Of a stretch of DNA of 64,000 nt, positions 1 through 8,490 are shown in pieces. The notes below the pieces were generated by a model. It was not told the DNA's origin and did not search any database. It saw nothing but the letters and a program-made list of their open reading frames with translations. Origin of the DNA: Prochlorococcus sp. RS04 (GTDB lineage: Bacteria; Cyanobacteriota; Cyanobacteriia; PCC-6307; Cyanobiaceae); assembly GCF_001989455.1 (NCBI RefSeq), contig NZ_CP018346.1, forward strand, positions 1,426,001-1,490,000. The letters are read 5' to 3'. Position 1 is the stretch's first letter; every line of letters starts with the position of its first letter. The position numbers were made by a program, and so were the translations under genes.

Positions 1-1
1 A

Positions 2-139
2 GTAGCCTTATTCAATACTTTTAATGCTGGAACAATTGTTGATGGAGGTCCTCCACCTCCCTTTTGGATTGTTTTAATAGCTAATCCTCTTTTATGTATT
101 TACGGATTAAATAAAGCCAACAAATGGAACGCTTACTAA
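2..139 (+). CDS. C-terminal end of an unknown small membrane protein (partial)
   Basis: An open frame enters from the left edge and ends with TAA at 137-139, giving 45 visible residues. They contain a run of prolines (GGPPPP) followed by a hydrophobic stretch, WIVLIANPLLCIYGL, that could span a membrane, and end in KWNAY. The 5' end is outside the window, so start, length and family cannot be judged. I do not recognise it. The frame could be chance, but the hydrophobic segment and clean stop favour a real gene. Confidence 0.5.
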   Translation, partial: VALFNTFNAGTIVDGGPPPPFWIVLIANPLLCIYGLNKANKWNAY

Positions 140-281
140 TTGCATCGATCCTTTTTTATGCCTCCAGCTCCTCCTCCAATTTAATAAAAATCGCCAACCC
201 TTTATATGTAAGTAATAATACTTAGGTGTTGAATTAAGAACCTTGCCGTAATTAATTGCATATAAGACTTATAAGTTATAT

Positions 282-437
282 ATGGATAAAGAACATTTAA
301 TTGATTTAATATCAAACAGTATGACCTGTGAGATTAATAATTTGGAAACTTATGAGAACAAATTCAATACCACTAATTACTTAAATAACCTAAACATAAA
401 TCAGTTGCGAATTATTTCTAAGGAATTTATTTTGTGA
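282..437 (+). CDS. small hypothetical protein, 51 aa
   Basis: ATG at 282 opens a 51-codon frame ending in TGA at 435-437. The product is rich in Asn, Leu and Ile, with the look of a short helical protein (MDKEHLIDLISNSM at the start). It has no signal peptide, metal motif or membrane segment. It is one of several short same-strand orphan genes here, typical of Prochlorococcus islands. No function can be assigned. The hairpin at 454-474 (CTTATCT/AGATAAG) follows the stop but lacks a T-run. Confidence 0.45.
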   Translation: MDKEHLIDLISNSMTCEINNLETYENKFNTTNYLNNLNINQLRIISKEFIL

Positions 438-636
438 TTTATGTTACAATTACCTTATCTCAGGTAGAGATAAGACTAAGCAATATTGACCAGCTAAAGA
501 ATTTTTGAAAAAGAATCCCACCTGCAAGAGTCAAATACTTTCTGCTTAACAAATTGTTTTGATCTATTCAATAGAGTAAATCCAAAGAATAAAATCACTT
601 ATTAAGCCTGTGTACATAAATTTAAAAAAGTAATTA

Positions 637-771
637 ATGAAAAAACTAAACAAAAAATATGCTGACTTAATGCGCAAAGCTCAACAAGCTACTGGAAGAA
701 AAGAAGCAGTTGGATTAATCCATAAAGCGGCAAAGTTAAAAAGTAAATTTGATCAATATGAGATGATGTAG
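637..771 (+). CDS. small basic hypothetical protein, 44 aa
   Basis: ATG at 637 begins a 44-codon frame ending with TAG at 769-771. The product is strongly basic and probably helical (KKLNKKYADLMRKAQQATGRKEAV at its N-terminal half), with Lys, Arg and Gln predominating and no cysteine. It could bind nucleic acid or a partner protein, but that is a guess from composition. It does not overlap its neighbours. Confidence 0.5.
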   Translation: MKKLNKKYADLMRKAQQATGRKEAVGLIHKAAKLKSKFDQYEMM

Positions 772-863
772 TTTGATATTGATTGATAGTCGAAATAAGT
801 CGAAAAAAAAAGAATTTAAGTGTATTTGAATGGATTTTTACTTTAAATTACTAGAAATATTAT

Positions 864-1028
864 TCAATTTTCACATCTTATTAAGTCTATACAGTTTGGA
901 TGATTATTTATATACTTATTAAGTTCCATTGCTAATGTTCTAGCCTCGTAAGCGTCAGAAGCATAAAAACAATTTTCTAATCTTATATTTTGAGAATCAC
1001 GGTAATGCACTGTATATGGCTTCAACAT
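864..1028 (-). CDS. small hypothetical protein, 54 aa
   Basis: A 54-codon frame on the minus strand starts at ATG 1028-1026 and ends at TGA 866-864. It reads like a compact conserved small protein: N-terminal MLKPYTVHYRDS, then CFYASDAYEARTLAMELNKY, ending in HPNCIDLIRCEN. The alternating beta-then-helix pattern with aromatic residues suggests a small alpha/beta fold. It has three cysteines but no CxxC pair. It lies opposite its neighbours, so it has its own promoter, probably in 1029-1233. I do not recognise the family. Confidence 0.5.
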   Translation of the reverse strand: MLKPYTVHYRDSQNIRLENCFYASDAYEARTLAMELNKYINNHPNCIDLIRCEN

Positions 1029-1233
1029 ATCGTTTATTTTAATTTGCTAAAAAGCAAACATTCTACATATCAACCATGCATATATTTATAAATTAAAAGT
1101 ACATCTTTTGTTGTTATCAAAATATATTCAATTAATTTATGTATTTAAAGATACTTATAAAGCCTTTAAAATTTCACACTGATTATGTTTTGAATCTAAT
1201 TATTTAGATTTTAAAAATTTATTACATTTAAAA

Positions 1234-2667
1234 ATGCCTTTAAAAGATCACAATAATCCAACTTTAAAACTACCATCGTGGGTTGAAAATGCAGTTGTTT
1301 ATCAGATTTTTCCAGATCGATTTAAAAGAAGTAAAACATCATATAAAAAGAATAATTTTGAATTTATGAATTGGGAAGATCCCCCAGACTTACAAGGTTT
1401 TCGGGGAGGAGATTTATTCGGCGTTATAGAAAGATTAGATTATCTAAAAGGAATTGGAATCAATTGTATTTATCTAAATCCAATTTTTTCTTCAGCAGCT
1501 AACCATCGTTACCATACCTATGATTATTTTAAAGTTGATCCTATTTTAGGAGGGGATGAGGCACTTTACTCTCTAATTGATGAGGCGCATAAAAGAGATA
1601 TTTTTATTGTTTTAGATGGTGTATTTAATCATTGTGGCAGAGGTTTTTGGCCTTTTCACCACATAATTGAGAACGGTAAAAGTTCTCCCTATAAAAATTG
1701 GTTTAAGTTACATGAAACTCCATTTAAGGCGTATCCAAAGGAGAATGAAACCTGCGGTTACGATTGTTGGTGGAATGATCCTGCATTACCTAAATTTAAT
1801 TTTGAAAATAAGGATGTGGAAGATTTTCTTTTATCTGTTGGGAAATACTGGGTTGAAAAAGGTATTGATGGCTGGAGATTAGATGTGGCAGAAGAGATCC
1901 CTTTTTCTTTTTGGGATAAATTTAATTATGAAATGAAAAGAATCAATTCAGAAGTTTGGGTTGTAGGAGAAATTTGGGGTGATGCTAGAAAATGGTTAAA
2001 TAAAAAATATTTTGATGGGGTGATGAATTATCGAGTTGGATGGAGCACTATATCTTGGGTCGCCGATTTTAAGTTAAATTCTCCCTATAAAAATCCTTTT
2101 TACCCATTAAAAAATTTAACTTCTAAAGAATACATTAATATTTTAAAGATTACGGAATCTTGGTATTCTAACGAAATTAATAATGGAAATCTCAATTTAT
2201 TAGATAGTCATGATGTGCCTAGGGCACTAAATACATTAGCTAAAGATATTAAAAGTTTAAAACTAGCACTTTTCTTACTTTTTATAAATAAAGGAGTTCC
2301 GTGCATTTATTATGGAACAGAAATTGGTTTATCTGGGGGGGCCGAACCCCATTGTAGAGAAAGTTTTCCTTGTAATAATAAATATAATGATGATATTAGA
2401 GAGTTCATAAAATCTATAATTGAATTTAGGAAAACATATAGAATTTTTATAAAAAATGGAATTAAGTGGACATCTCCAGAAAAAGATATTCTTTGCGGAA
2501 ATTTTAAATCAAAAAAAAATAAAATTACAATTTACGTCAATAGAAGTAGATTGAGCGCATTCAACTTATCAAAAACTGTTTCAAAAATAATTTTCAAATC
2601 AGAAGAATTTAATTCAAGAGAAGTTTTACCTCCTCAATCTTTCATATGTTATTTAAATTCAATATAG
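1234..2667 (+). CDS. GH13 alpha-amylase family glycosidase (neopullulanase/cyclomaltodextrinase-like)
   Basis: This is a 477-residue GH13 hydrolase. The (beta/alpha)8 core starts at VVYQIFPDRF (residues 21-30). Conserved region I is DGVFNH (128-133). The nucleophile is Asp217 in GWRLDVAE, the acid/base is Glu246 in GEIW, and the third carboxylate is Asp327 in LLDSHD. All three catalytic residues are present, so activity is likely. It lacks an N-terminal starch-binding or CBM34 domain, and is therefore shorter than typical neopullulanases. The likely role is hydrolysis or transglycosylation of short alpha-1,4/1,6 glucans from glycogen. Its last 20 codons are duplicated at 8019-8082. Base composition is nearer the host than the adjacent TreS-like gene. 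Exact substrate is unknown. Confidence 0.85.
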   Translation: MPLKDHNNPTLKLPSWVENAVVYQIFPDRFKRSKTSYKKNNFEFMNWEDPPDLQGFRGGDLFGVIERLDYLKGIGINCIYLNPIFSSAANHRYHTYDYFKVDPILGGDEALYSLIDEAHKRDIFIVLDGVFNHCGRGFWPFHHIIENGKSSPYKNWFKLHETPFKAYPKENETCGYDCWWNDPALPKFNFENKDVEDFLLSVGKYWVEKGIDGWRLDVAEEIPFSFWDKFNYEMKRINSEVWVVGEIWGDARKWLNKKYFDGVMNYRVGWSTISWVADFKLNSPYKNPFYPLKNLTSKEYINILKITESWYSNEINNGNLNLLDSHDVPRALNTLAKDIKSLKLALFLLFINKGVPCIYYGTEIGLSGGAEPHCRESFPCNNKYNDDIREFIKSIIEFRKTYRIFIKNGIKWTSPEKDILCGNFKSKKNKITIYVNRSRLSAFNLSKTVSKIIFKSEEFNSREVLPPQSFICYLNSI

Positions 2668-2755
2668 CGGAACTAATTTTTTTCATCTGTAAAATCTTGC
2701 CAAATATTAATTATTACTTAAGAGAAATTATGGAGTAAAGGAAACGCTTATTACT
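2603..2755. repeat. left copy of a ~150-bp direct repeat flanking the TreS/glpKD block
   Basis: This segment matches 8019-8168 almost perfectly in the same orientation. It covers the last 20 codons of the GH13 gene, its 3' intergenic DNA, and the end of a small minus-strand reading frame. The differences I see are one extra T here (position 2731) and changes at the right edge (TTATTACT versus TTACTACT). Because both neighbouring genes continue intact out of this copy, it looks like the ancestral locus. Confidence 0.9.
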
Positions 2756-2890
2756 GACCGATATTTTTGAGATTTAATTTCTTCATAAAAATCTGTAGAT
2801 CCAGATTCGTCTTGGCATTTAGAACAAATTGATTTAACTACTTCATATGTTGGCTTTAGCAATATTTTTTTCTTGATCTGGATTAGCCAT
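2728..2890 (-). pseudogene. frameshifted small hypothetical gene (~53 aa before the shift)
   Basis: ATG at 2890 directly follows the stop of the upstream minus-strand frame (TAA then ATG), as in a coupled operon. It starts MANPDQEK, but a run of seven As pushes it into an early stop. Removing one A gives an uninterrupted frame to TAA at 2730-2728, with a C-x-x-C pair (CSKC) and a C-terminus VISVSFTP. The length of 163 nt is three times 54 plus one, which fits a single inserted base. Function is unknown. Its last 8 codons lie in the direct repeat. A sequencing error in the A-run is an alternative. Confidence 0.4.
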
Positions 2891-3076
2891 TTAATTTCTA
2901 TCTACTACTTCTCCTCCATACTCCCTAGCTATTACATCTAAACACCTAAGAATATCTTTGTTCTTCAATAGTTCTGTTTGCTCTAAATAATTAAGAAGAG
3001 TTCTTATTTGTTCAATGGTATTTTCTTCTAATTCCTTCATTCGTACTTTGTTGTCATCTGCAAATAAGGATAGCAA
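2891..3076 (-). CDS. hypothetical protein, probably truncated at its N-terminus
   Basis: The frame holds 61 codons from a TTG at 3076, and stays open upstream to 3112 without an ATG. The upstream codons (RDRNQWAKEQLL) read like ordinary protein, so the original start has probably been lost at the junction with the higher-GC block. The product is acidic and helical (ELEENTIEQIRTLLNYLEQTELL) and has no recognised motif. Its stop abuts the ATG of the frameshifted gene at 2890. Both look like remnants of low-GC DNA at the edge of the inserted block. Confidence 0.4.
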   Translation of the reverse strand: MLSLFADDNKVRMKELEENTIEQIRTLLNYLEQTELLKNKDILRCLDVIAREYGGEVVDRN

Positions 3077-3202
3077 TTGTTCTTTAGCCCATTGATTCCG
3101 ATCTCTCGATGTTTATTAAATTGAAGATTTTTAAAAACCAAATGGCTGACGAATTTGCAATGCTTGTTTAGCCTTTAAAAAGTGGGTAACGCGATTAGTT
3201 TT

Positions 3203-4891
3203 ATGTCTGATAATGGGGCATGGTGGAAAGGTGCAGTTATTTACCAGCTTATCCCTCGCACCTTTGCGGATGGTAATGGAGATGGTGTTGGAGATTTACA
3301 GGGTCTGAGTAGCAAATTGAGCTATTTGAGATGGCTTGGAGTTGACGCTATTTGGCTCACACCTATTTTTCCTTCACCCTTGCAAGATGGTGGATATGAC
3401 ATAACAGATTTTAAAAACGTTCATCCAGAGTTGGGAGATCTTTCAGCATTTCACCGGTTTCTGACAACTGCGCATGAACATGGGTTGAAGGTTATTCTTG
3501 ATTTAGTTTTGAATCACACTAGCTATCTTCATCCTTGGTTCCAAAGAGCACGCTGGGCACCGAAGGGGAGTAAAGAAAGAAATGTTTATGTTTGGACAGA
3601 TGACCCTTCTCGCTACAGTCTTGCGCCTGTTTTATTTCGTAATTTTGAAGAATCCAATTGGGAGTGGGACGAGGTCGCAGAACAATATTTTTTGCATAGA
3701 TTTTTGAGATGTCAACCTGATCTCAATTATGAAAATCCTTGGGTTCAGGATGAAATGCTTGGTGTGATTGATTTTTGGCTGGAGAAAGGGGTTGATGGTT
3801 TTCGCTTAGATGCTGTCCCTTTTCTATATGAGGAGGAAGGAAGTCGTTGCGAGGGACTCCCTCAGACACATTCTTTTTTGAGGAAAGTACGTAAGCGTGT
3901 TGATGCTCATGGACGAGATGTATTGCTATTGGCAGAAGCTATTCAGCCAGTGGATGAGATCTCTCCTTACATTGCAGGAAATAATGAGCTTCATGGTGCC
4001 TTTAACTTTGCTCTTACTGCACATTTATTTGCAGCTGTGGCAAGTGGTAGTTCTAAAAATCTTGAACTTTGTTTGAACGAGGCTCAAAACGCTGTTAGTG
4101 GGTGTAAATGGGCATTGCCTCTTCGTAACCATGATGAACTTTGGCTTGGTGATGGGCACTTGGTTCCTGATGAGATTATTCAAATAATCCGAACGGGATT
4201 GAGTGCTGGCCATGGACATTGGTTGAACTGGGGGATTAATAGAAGATTAGCTCCACTTCTCAAAGGAGATCCCCTTGTGAATAAACTTTTAAATTCTTTG
4301 CTTTATAGCCTTCCAGGGATGCCATGTTTGTATTACGGCGATGAGCTCGGGATGGGTGACTGGCCTGGCCTAAAAGATAGGGATCCAAATCGTACTCCTA
4401 TGGCATGGACGCCTGATAGAAATGGAGGATTCTCTAATGCCCCAGAACCGTTGTTAGTCCTTCCTGCAATTACTACGCCTGGCTATAATTATCGTGTCAT
4501 CAATGTTGAAGTACAAAAGCAGCTCCCAGGGTCTCTTTTGAACTGGCATCGTCAAATGCTTACTTGTAGACGGTTATTACCTGCTCTGCGGCATGGAGAT
4601 TTTGAATTATTAGATTCAAACCATCCTAGTGTAATCATCTTTACTAGAAAAATCGATAGCATGACAATTTTAATAGCTGCTAATTTATCTAGTGCTGGAG
4701 CTACATTGTCGCAGGATTTGAGTAGGTGGAAAGGTGCTCGTGCTAGGGAGGTTTTATGGGGTTGTGAGTATCCTAACCTTGGACCTGATTGGTTTATTTA
4801 TTTACCTCCTTACGGTTTTAATTGGTGGCTTATAAGTGAAGTTGAGACAGATGGTCTTGCTGAGGAAAAGATAGAGAAGGTCAACGCTTGA
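3203..4891 (+). CDS. trehalose-synthase-like GH13 enzyme (maltose glucosylmutase family)
   Basis: The protein aligns by eye with the TreS subfamily of GH13. Numbered from a GTG at 3182, it has the N-terminal motif WWKGAVIYQL, the TreS hallmark GDGVGDLQGL, region I DLVLNH (107-112), nucleophile Asp210 (GFRLD), acid/base Glu252 (LLAEA) and Asp318 (RNHDE). The later stretches NWGINRRLAPLL, YYGDELGMGD and RTPMAWTPDRNGGFS are all TreS-like. I prefer ATG 3203 because TreS proteins begin close to this motif. TreS converts maltose and trehalose, but related enzymes use other glucosides, and the facing glpK-glpD pair makes a glycerol-containing glucoside such as glucosylglycerol conceivable. It is higher in GC than the surroundings (28 of 60 bases in 3241-3300), suggesting transfer. 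It converges on glpD with a 5-base gap. Confidence 0.8.
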   Translation: MSDNGAWWKGAVIYQLIPRTFADGNGDGVGDLQGLSSKLSYLRWLGVDAIWLTPIFPSPLQDGGYDITDFKNVHPELGDLSAFHRFLTTAHEHGLKVILDLVLNHTSYLHPWFQRARWAPKGSKERNVYVWTDDPSRYSLAPVLFRNFEESNWEWDEVAEQYFLHRFLRCQPDLNYENPWVQDEMLGVIDFWLEKGVDGFRLDAVPFLYEEEGSRCEGLPQTHSFLRKVRKRVDAHGRDVLLLAEAIQPVDEISPYIAGNNELHGAFNFALTAHLFAAVASGSSKNLELCLNEAQNAVSGCKWALPLRNHDELWLGDGHLVPDEIIQIIRTGLSAGHGHWLNWGINRRLAPLLKGDPLVNKLLNSLLYSLPGMPCLYYGDELGMGDWPGLKDRDPNRTPMAWTPDRNGGFSNAPEPLLVLPAITTPGYNYRVINVEVQKQLPGSLLNWHRQMLTCRRLLPALRHGDFELLDSNHPSVIIFTRKIDSMTILIAANLSSAGATLSQDLSRWKGARAREVLWGCEYPNLGPDWFIYLPPYGFNWWLISEVETDGLAEEKIEKVNA

Positions 4892-4896
4892 GTTTA

Positions 4897-6462
4897 TTAT
4901 TTAGACAAGTCCAAATTAGATTTTGGAAGATTTCTTTCTTCTAGTTTCTGCTGAACGATTGGGATTATTCGTTTGGCTTCATTGATGTCAATCATTGCAA
5001 GTCTATTCCTGCGGGCCAAAATATCGGTGGTGGTACGGGCATGTTCATTGTCAATTGCATGTTCAATTTCAGCTATACAAACTGGTATTACCTGACTTAG
5101 TGGTTTTCTTTTTTCAATAGGAGCTTTCAGAATTACTGAAAGAGCCTCTAGTCCAAAATTTGATTGGAGATGTTCTATTTGTTGCTGTTTACATATTGAA
5201 TCTGGCAGGAATCTGCTCAATTCTTCTCGGTCTTTGAGTAGTGATAAGCGAGTTTGATGACTATCGCTCTTGCAGCCAATTAGAGGGATCCTTTTTTTAT
5301 GGGATAACTTAATATCCAAGATTTTTTCAACTTCTTGAAGAGTGTCAAGTGCTATTTTTCGTGATGTAGTCCATTTCCCGCCCATAGCACTAATCAGTCC
5401 GCATGAAAGTACCTCTATTTCATGTTCCCTAACAACATCACTGCTATTCATATCATGTTTGGATGGCATTAAAAGAGGTCTGCCTCCTGACCATCGGCTG
5501 CTTATGGTTGGTTCCTTAAGATTAGGGAACCAACTATTGATGTGTCTAATTAAATAAGATTCTTCAATAGGAGAAGGCCAATTGGCCTCGTCAATATTAC
5601 ATCTACTATCGGTAGTCCCAATTTGTGTACGCCCAAAAAATGGTAGGACAAATAAAACTCTACCGTCATCAGTGGAAGGAATAAGAAGTCCTATACCTTC
5701 AGGACATAAATTTTGTTCGATAACCAAATGCATACCTTTACTAATGAGAATTCTTTGCTCTACATTTGGATCTGCAAGATGTCTTATCTTGTCTGATCCA
5801 ATACCAGTAGCATTTACGACTGCTTTGCATTCCCATGATTGCTGGCTTCCATCAATACCCTGGCTAATCGCACCACATATTTGTCCATTTTCTCGATATT
5901 TAAACTCTAAAACTTTGCTATAGGTTTTGATATGTGCCCCTTCTCTCTCAGATGTCAGCGCTAATAATAAGTTTAATCGTGCATCATCAAAATAACCGTC
6001 TTTATATGCAACTCCTCCATCAATACTACCCCTTAATAAAGGTATAGCTTTATTAATTTCTTCTTTAGAAAGTAGCCGACTTGCTCCAATATTCGAGCTT
6101 CCTGCAAGTATGTCATATGCTTTAAGACCTAACCCATAGTAGGCCTTGTTAAAACAATTCGGGGTAGGTAAAGCTAGCTCAATACTTCTTGCTAAAAAAG
6201 GTACTTCATTCAACCAGAACCCTCTTTCGAGTAGAGCTTCTCTAACAAGCTTAAGTTGTGAAAGGTCTAGAGTCTTAAATGCCAACTCTAAATACCTGAC
6301 TCCACCATGTAGAAGTTTAGTACTTCTACTACTCGTCCCACCACCAATATCCCCTGCGTCTACAAGACCTACCTTTAGGCCTCTTTGCATAGCTTCGTAA
6401 GCTACAGATGCCCCAGTAGCTCCTGCTCCAATTACAAGTAAATCAACATTTATTTTATTCAT
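4897..6462 (-). CDS. glpD: FAD-dependent glycerol-3-phosphate dehydrogenase
   Basis: This enzyme oxidises glycerol 3-phosphate to dihydroxyacetone phosphate and passes electrons to quinone at the membrane. The N-terminal dinucleotide-binding motif is VDLLVIGAGATGASVA. It is followed by the GlpD signature TSSRSTKLLHGGVRYLE and a C-terminal domain. I start at ATG 6462 (protein MNKINVDLL) rather than the upstream in-frame ATG at 6528, since the flavin motif then sits at the usual place. That start overlaps the end of glpK by 8 bases (ATGAATAA), implying translational coupling. Length (521 aa) is normal for the family. It is higher in GC than core genes here. Confidence 0.9.
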   Translation of the reverse strand: MNKINVDLLVIGAGATGASVAYEAMQRGLKVGLVDAGDIGGGTSSRSTKLLHGGVRYLELAFKTLDLSQLKLVREALLERGFWLNEVPFLARSIELALPTPNCFNKAYYGLGLKAYDILAGSSNIGASRLLSKEEINKAIPLLRGSIDGGVAYKDGYFDDARLNLLLALTSEREGAHIKTYSKVLEFKYRENGQICGAISQGIDGSQQSWECKAVVNATGIGSDKIRHLADPNVEQRILISKGMHLVIEQNLCPEGIGLLIPSTDDGRVLFVLPFFGRTQIGTTDSRCNIDEANWPSPIEESYLIRHINSWFPNLKEPTISSRWSGGRPLLMPSKHDMNSSDVVREHEIEVLSCGLISAMGGKWTTSRKIALDTLQEVEKILDIKLSHKKRIPLIGCKSDSHQTRLSLLKDREELSRFLPDSICKQQQIEHLQSNFGLEALSVILKAPIEKRKPLSQVIPVCIAEIEHAIDNEHARTTTDILARRNRLAMIDINEAKRIIPIVQQKLEERNLPKSNLDLSK

Positions 6463-7960
6463 GCCAGCCAAGACTTCTTTGGACAGCTTCATTCCATTTT
6501 GAGAGCCATTTTTCTCTTTCAACCTCATTTATATTAGGCATAAACACTTCTGAATCTTTGTGCCTTTCTTTAATTAGATCTTCGATATTGTCAATTCCAC
6601 CACAATGAAAGCCTGCGAGCAAGGCCGCTCCTCTTGCGGTACTTTCTAAATTAATCGGCCTTCTCACCGGTAATCCAGTTGAATTTGCTTGTGCTTCTAG
6701 CAGTGGATTGGAAGCTGCAGCACCCCCGTCCACTGCAATCTCTTTCAGCTCTTGCCCTAGAGATTTTTCAGCAGCCTTAACTAATGTTGCTACTGAAAGA
6801 GCAATTCCTTCGAGAGCAGCGCGGGCAAGATGACCTCTTTGTGTATCTCTTGTTATCCCAAGAACTATGCCACGAGCTTTAGGATCCCAATGAGGCGACC
6901 CCCAGCCAGTAAATGCAGGGACAAACATCACACCTGCGGCATTCTCTACTTCATTTGCAAGTGTATTTATTTGATCGGCACTCTTTATGATTTGAAGATT
7001 ATCTCTAAGCCACTGTACAACCGTCCCAGCATTAAAAAGGCTACCTTCTAAACAGTATGTTGGGTTTCCTTTCTTATCAGTCCACCCCACCGTAGAGAGT
7101 AGCCCACATTTAGAACGATGGATTTCCTGCCCTGTATTGACTACCAAAAAGGCTCCAGTCCCATAAGTACACTTGGAACTACCTTTATCTAAACACAACT
7201 GACCTAGTGTCGCAGCTTGCTGGTCGCCTAATAAAGCTTGAATTGGCACGCCTCCAAATGGGAAGTGTGATTCAATCCTTCCAAAATCACCCTGACAAGG
7301 TACTAGATTTGGTAATGAGTTTTTATTTAAGCCTATTACCTCACAATAAGGTTCCATCCATTCCAATAGCTCAATATCAAGTAATAGAGTTCTACTTGCG
7401 TTGCTCATATCAGAAAGATGCTGTTTGCCTCCTGATAGTTGCCATAACATCCAGCTTTCTACAGTACCGAAGCAAAGATCATCCTCAAATAAAGCGGTCT
7501 TTGCTTCTTCTTCATTTTGTAAAAGCCAAGAAATTTTGCTTGCACTGAAATATGGATCTAGTACAAGGCCAGTGCTTTTGCACCATTGTTCTTCTAACCC
7601 TTCTTTCTGCCATGCTTGACAAATACCTGCTGTACGCCTGTCTTGCCATACAAGGGCAGGAGCACAAGGCTTGCTGCTGCTTCTCCTCCATAGGATAGTT
7701 GTTTCTCTCTGATTAGTAATCCCACAACTTATTACAGAACCACGTTGCTCAGGAGTTATTTTTTTCTCTAATAGCTCCATTGCTTTTAGTTGACTATTCC
7801 AAATATTATTTGCATCTTGTTCAACCCAGCCATCAGAGGGAAAGTTGATTTCTAAAGGAGAGCTTGCACTAGCTATAATCTCACCACTACAATTAAAAAT
7901 TACTGCTCTTGAGCTACTAGTTCCTTGATCAAGAGAGAGGATTAGGGGCTTATCTTTCAT
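6455..7960 (-). CDS. glpK: glycerol kinase
   Basis: A 501-residue FGGY-family kinase that phosphorylates glycerol to glycerol 3-phosphate with ATP. Visible hallmarks are LSLDQGTSSSRAV near the N-terminus, NQRETTILW, VWQDRRT, the catalytic-Asp loop LLGDQQAATLGQ (around residue 244), CTYGTGAF, and DGGAAASNPLLEAQAN in the second FGGY domain. It is first of a two-gene operon with glpD. Its promoter must lie in the 58 bases before the right direct repeat or within the repeat. Free-living Prochlorococcus is not expected to need external glycerol, so the substrate may come from the facing glycosidase or from co-occurring cells; this is inference. Confidence 0.93.
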   Translation of the reverse strand: MKDKPLILSLDQGTSSSRAVIFNCSGEIIASASSPLEINFPSDGWVEQDANNIWNSQLKAMELLEKKITPEQRGSVISCGITNQRETTILWRRSSSKPCAPALVWQDRRTAGICQAWQKEGLEEQWCKSTGLVLDPYFSASKISWLLQNEEEAKTALFEDDLCFGTVESWMLWQLSGGKQHLSDMSNASRTLLLDIELLEWMEPYCEVIGLNKNSLPNLVPCQGDFGRIESHFPFGGVPIQALLGDQQAATLGQLCLDKGSSKCTYGTGAFLVVNTGQEIHRSKCGLLSTVGWTDKKGNPTYCLEGSLFNAGTVVQWLRDNLQIIKSADQINTLANEVENAAGVMFVPAFTGWGSPHWDPKARGIVLGITRDTQRGHLARAALEGIALSVATLVKAAEKSLGQELKEIAVDGGAAASNPLLEAQANSTGLPVRRPINLESTARGAALLAGFHCGGIDNIEDLIKERHKDSEVFMPNINEVEREKWLSKWNEAVQRSLGWHE

Positions 7961-8018
7961 TGTAAATCTTTTTATTTATTACTTACTATGGGCTGACCAA
8001 TTCAGTGGAATGCAAAAT

Positions 8019-8168
8019 AAGAATTTAATTCAAGAGAAGTTTTACCTCCTCAATCTTTCATATGTTATTTAAATTCAATATAGCGGAACTAATTTTTTTC
8101 ATCTGTAAAATCTTGCCAAATATTAATTATTACTTAAGAGAAATTAGGAGTAAAGGAAACGCTTACTA
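8019..8168. repeat. right copy of the ~150-bp direct repeat
   Basis: This is a near-exact direct copy of 2603-2755, with one base fewer in the AAATTAGGAG stretch. It holds only the last 20 codons of the GH13 gene and the last 8 codons of the small minus-strand gene, so it is a stranded fragment. The stop of the HTH gene at 8166 falls at its right edge. Identity this high points to a recent duplication, and recombination between the copies would delete about 5.4 kb. Confidence 0.9.
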
Positions 8169-8411
8169 CTCGCACCTCTTGATAATATTATTTCTTCTTA
8201 CTTGAATATTTGCTGCAATTTTTTCCGCTAAAGTTGGACGATTTAGTGGCTCTAATATTAAATAAACTCTTCCTGATTTTTCTAAATAAACATATTCTTC
8301 TAATAAATCTCTTTTGAGAAGTCGATAGATTGTTTTTGTGGATTTATATCCTAATTTTTTGGCTGCATAGCTAATAGTAAAGGCTTCAATTTCGAATGAT
8401 TTTGGTTTCAT
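8166..8411 (-). CDS. small HTH DNA-binding protein, excisionase-like
   Basis: The 81-residue protein has an N-terminal helix-turn-helix reading TISYAAKKLGYKSTKTIYRLLKR, as in excisionase/MerR-type small binders, then a beta-rich stretch (YVYLEKSGRVYLILEP) and a basic tail. Such proteins usually serve as Xis directionality factors or element repressors. It lies downstream of the repeat-rich region 8491-8727, which could contain its operator. It resembles in style the HTH protein at 10312-10581. Base composition is host-like, unlike the TreS/glpKD block. Confidence 0.6.
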   Translation of the reverse strand: MKPKSFEIEAFTISYAAKKLGYKSTKTIYRLLKRDLLEEYVYLEKSGRVYLILEPLNRPTLAEKIAANIQVRRNNIIKRCE

Positions 8412-8490
8412 CTTACAAAATTTACATTAGGTGAGATTAACTGCTATGCAATGATTCTAGTCCATTTACCTGATCAGGAATTTGTAAAAG

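Noticed and set aside
454-474. Hairpin CTTATCT/AGATAAG after a small gene
   Set aside because: There is no T-run and the stem is only 7 bp, so I did not call a terminator or small RNA.
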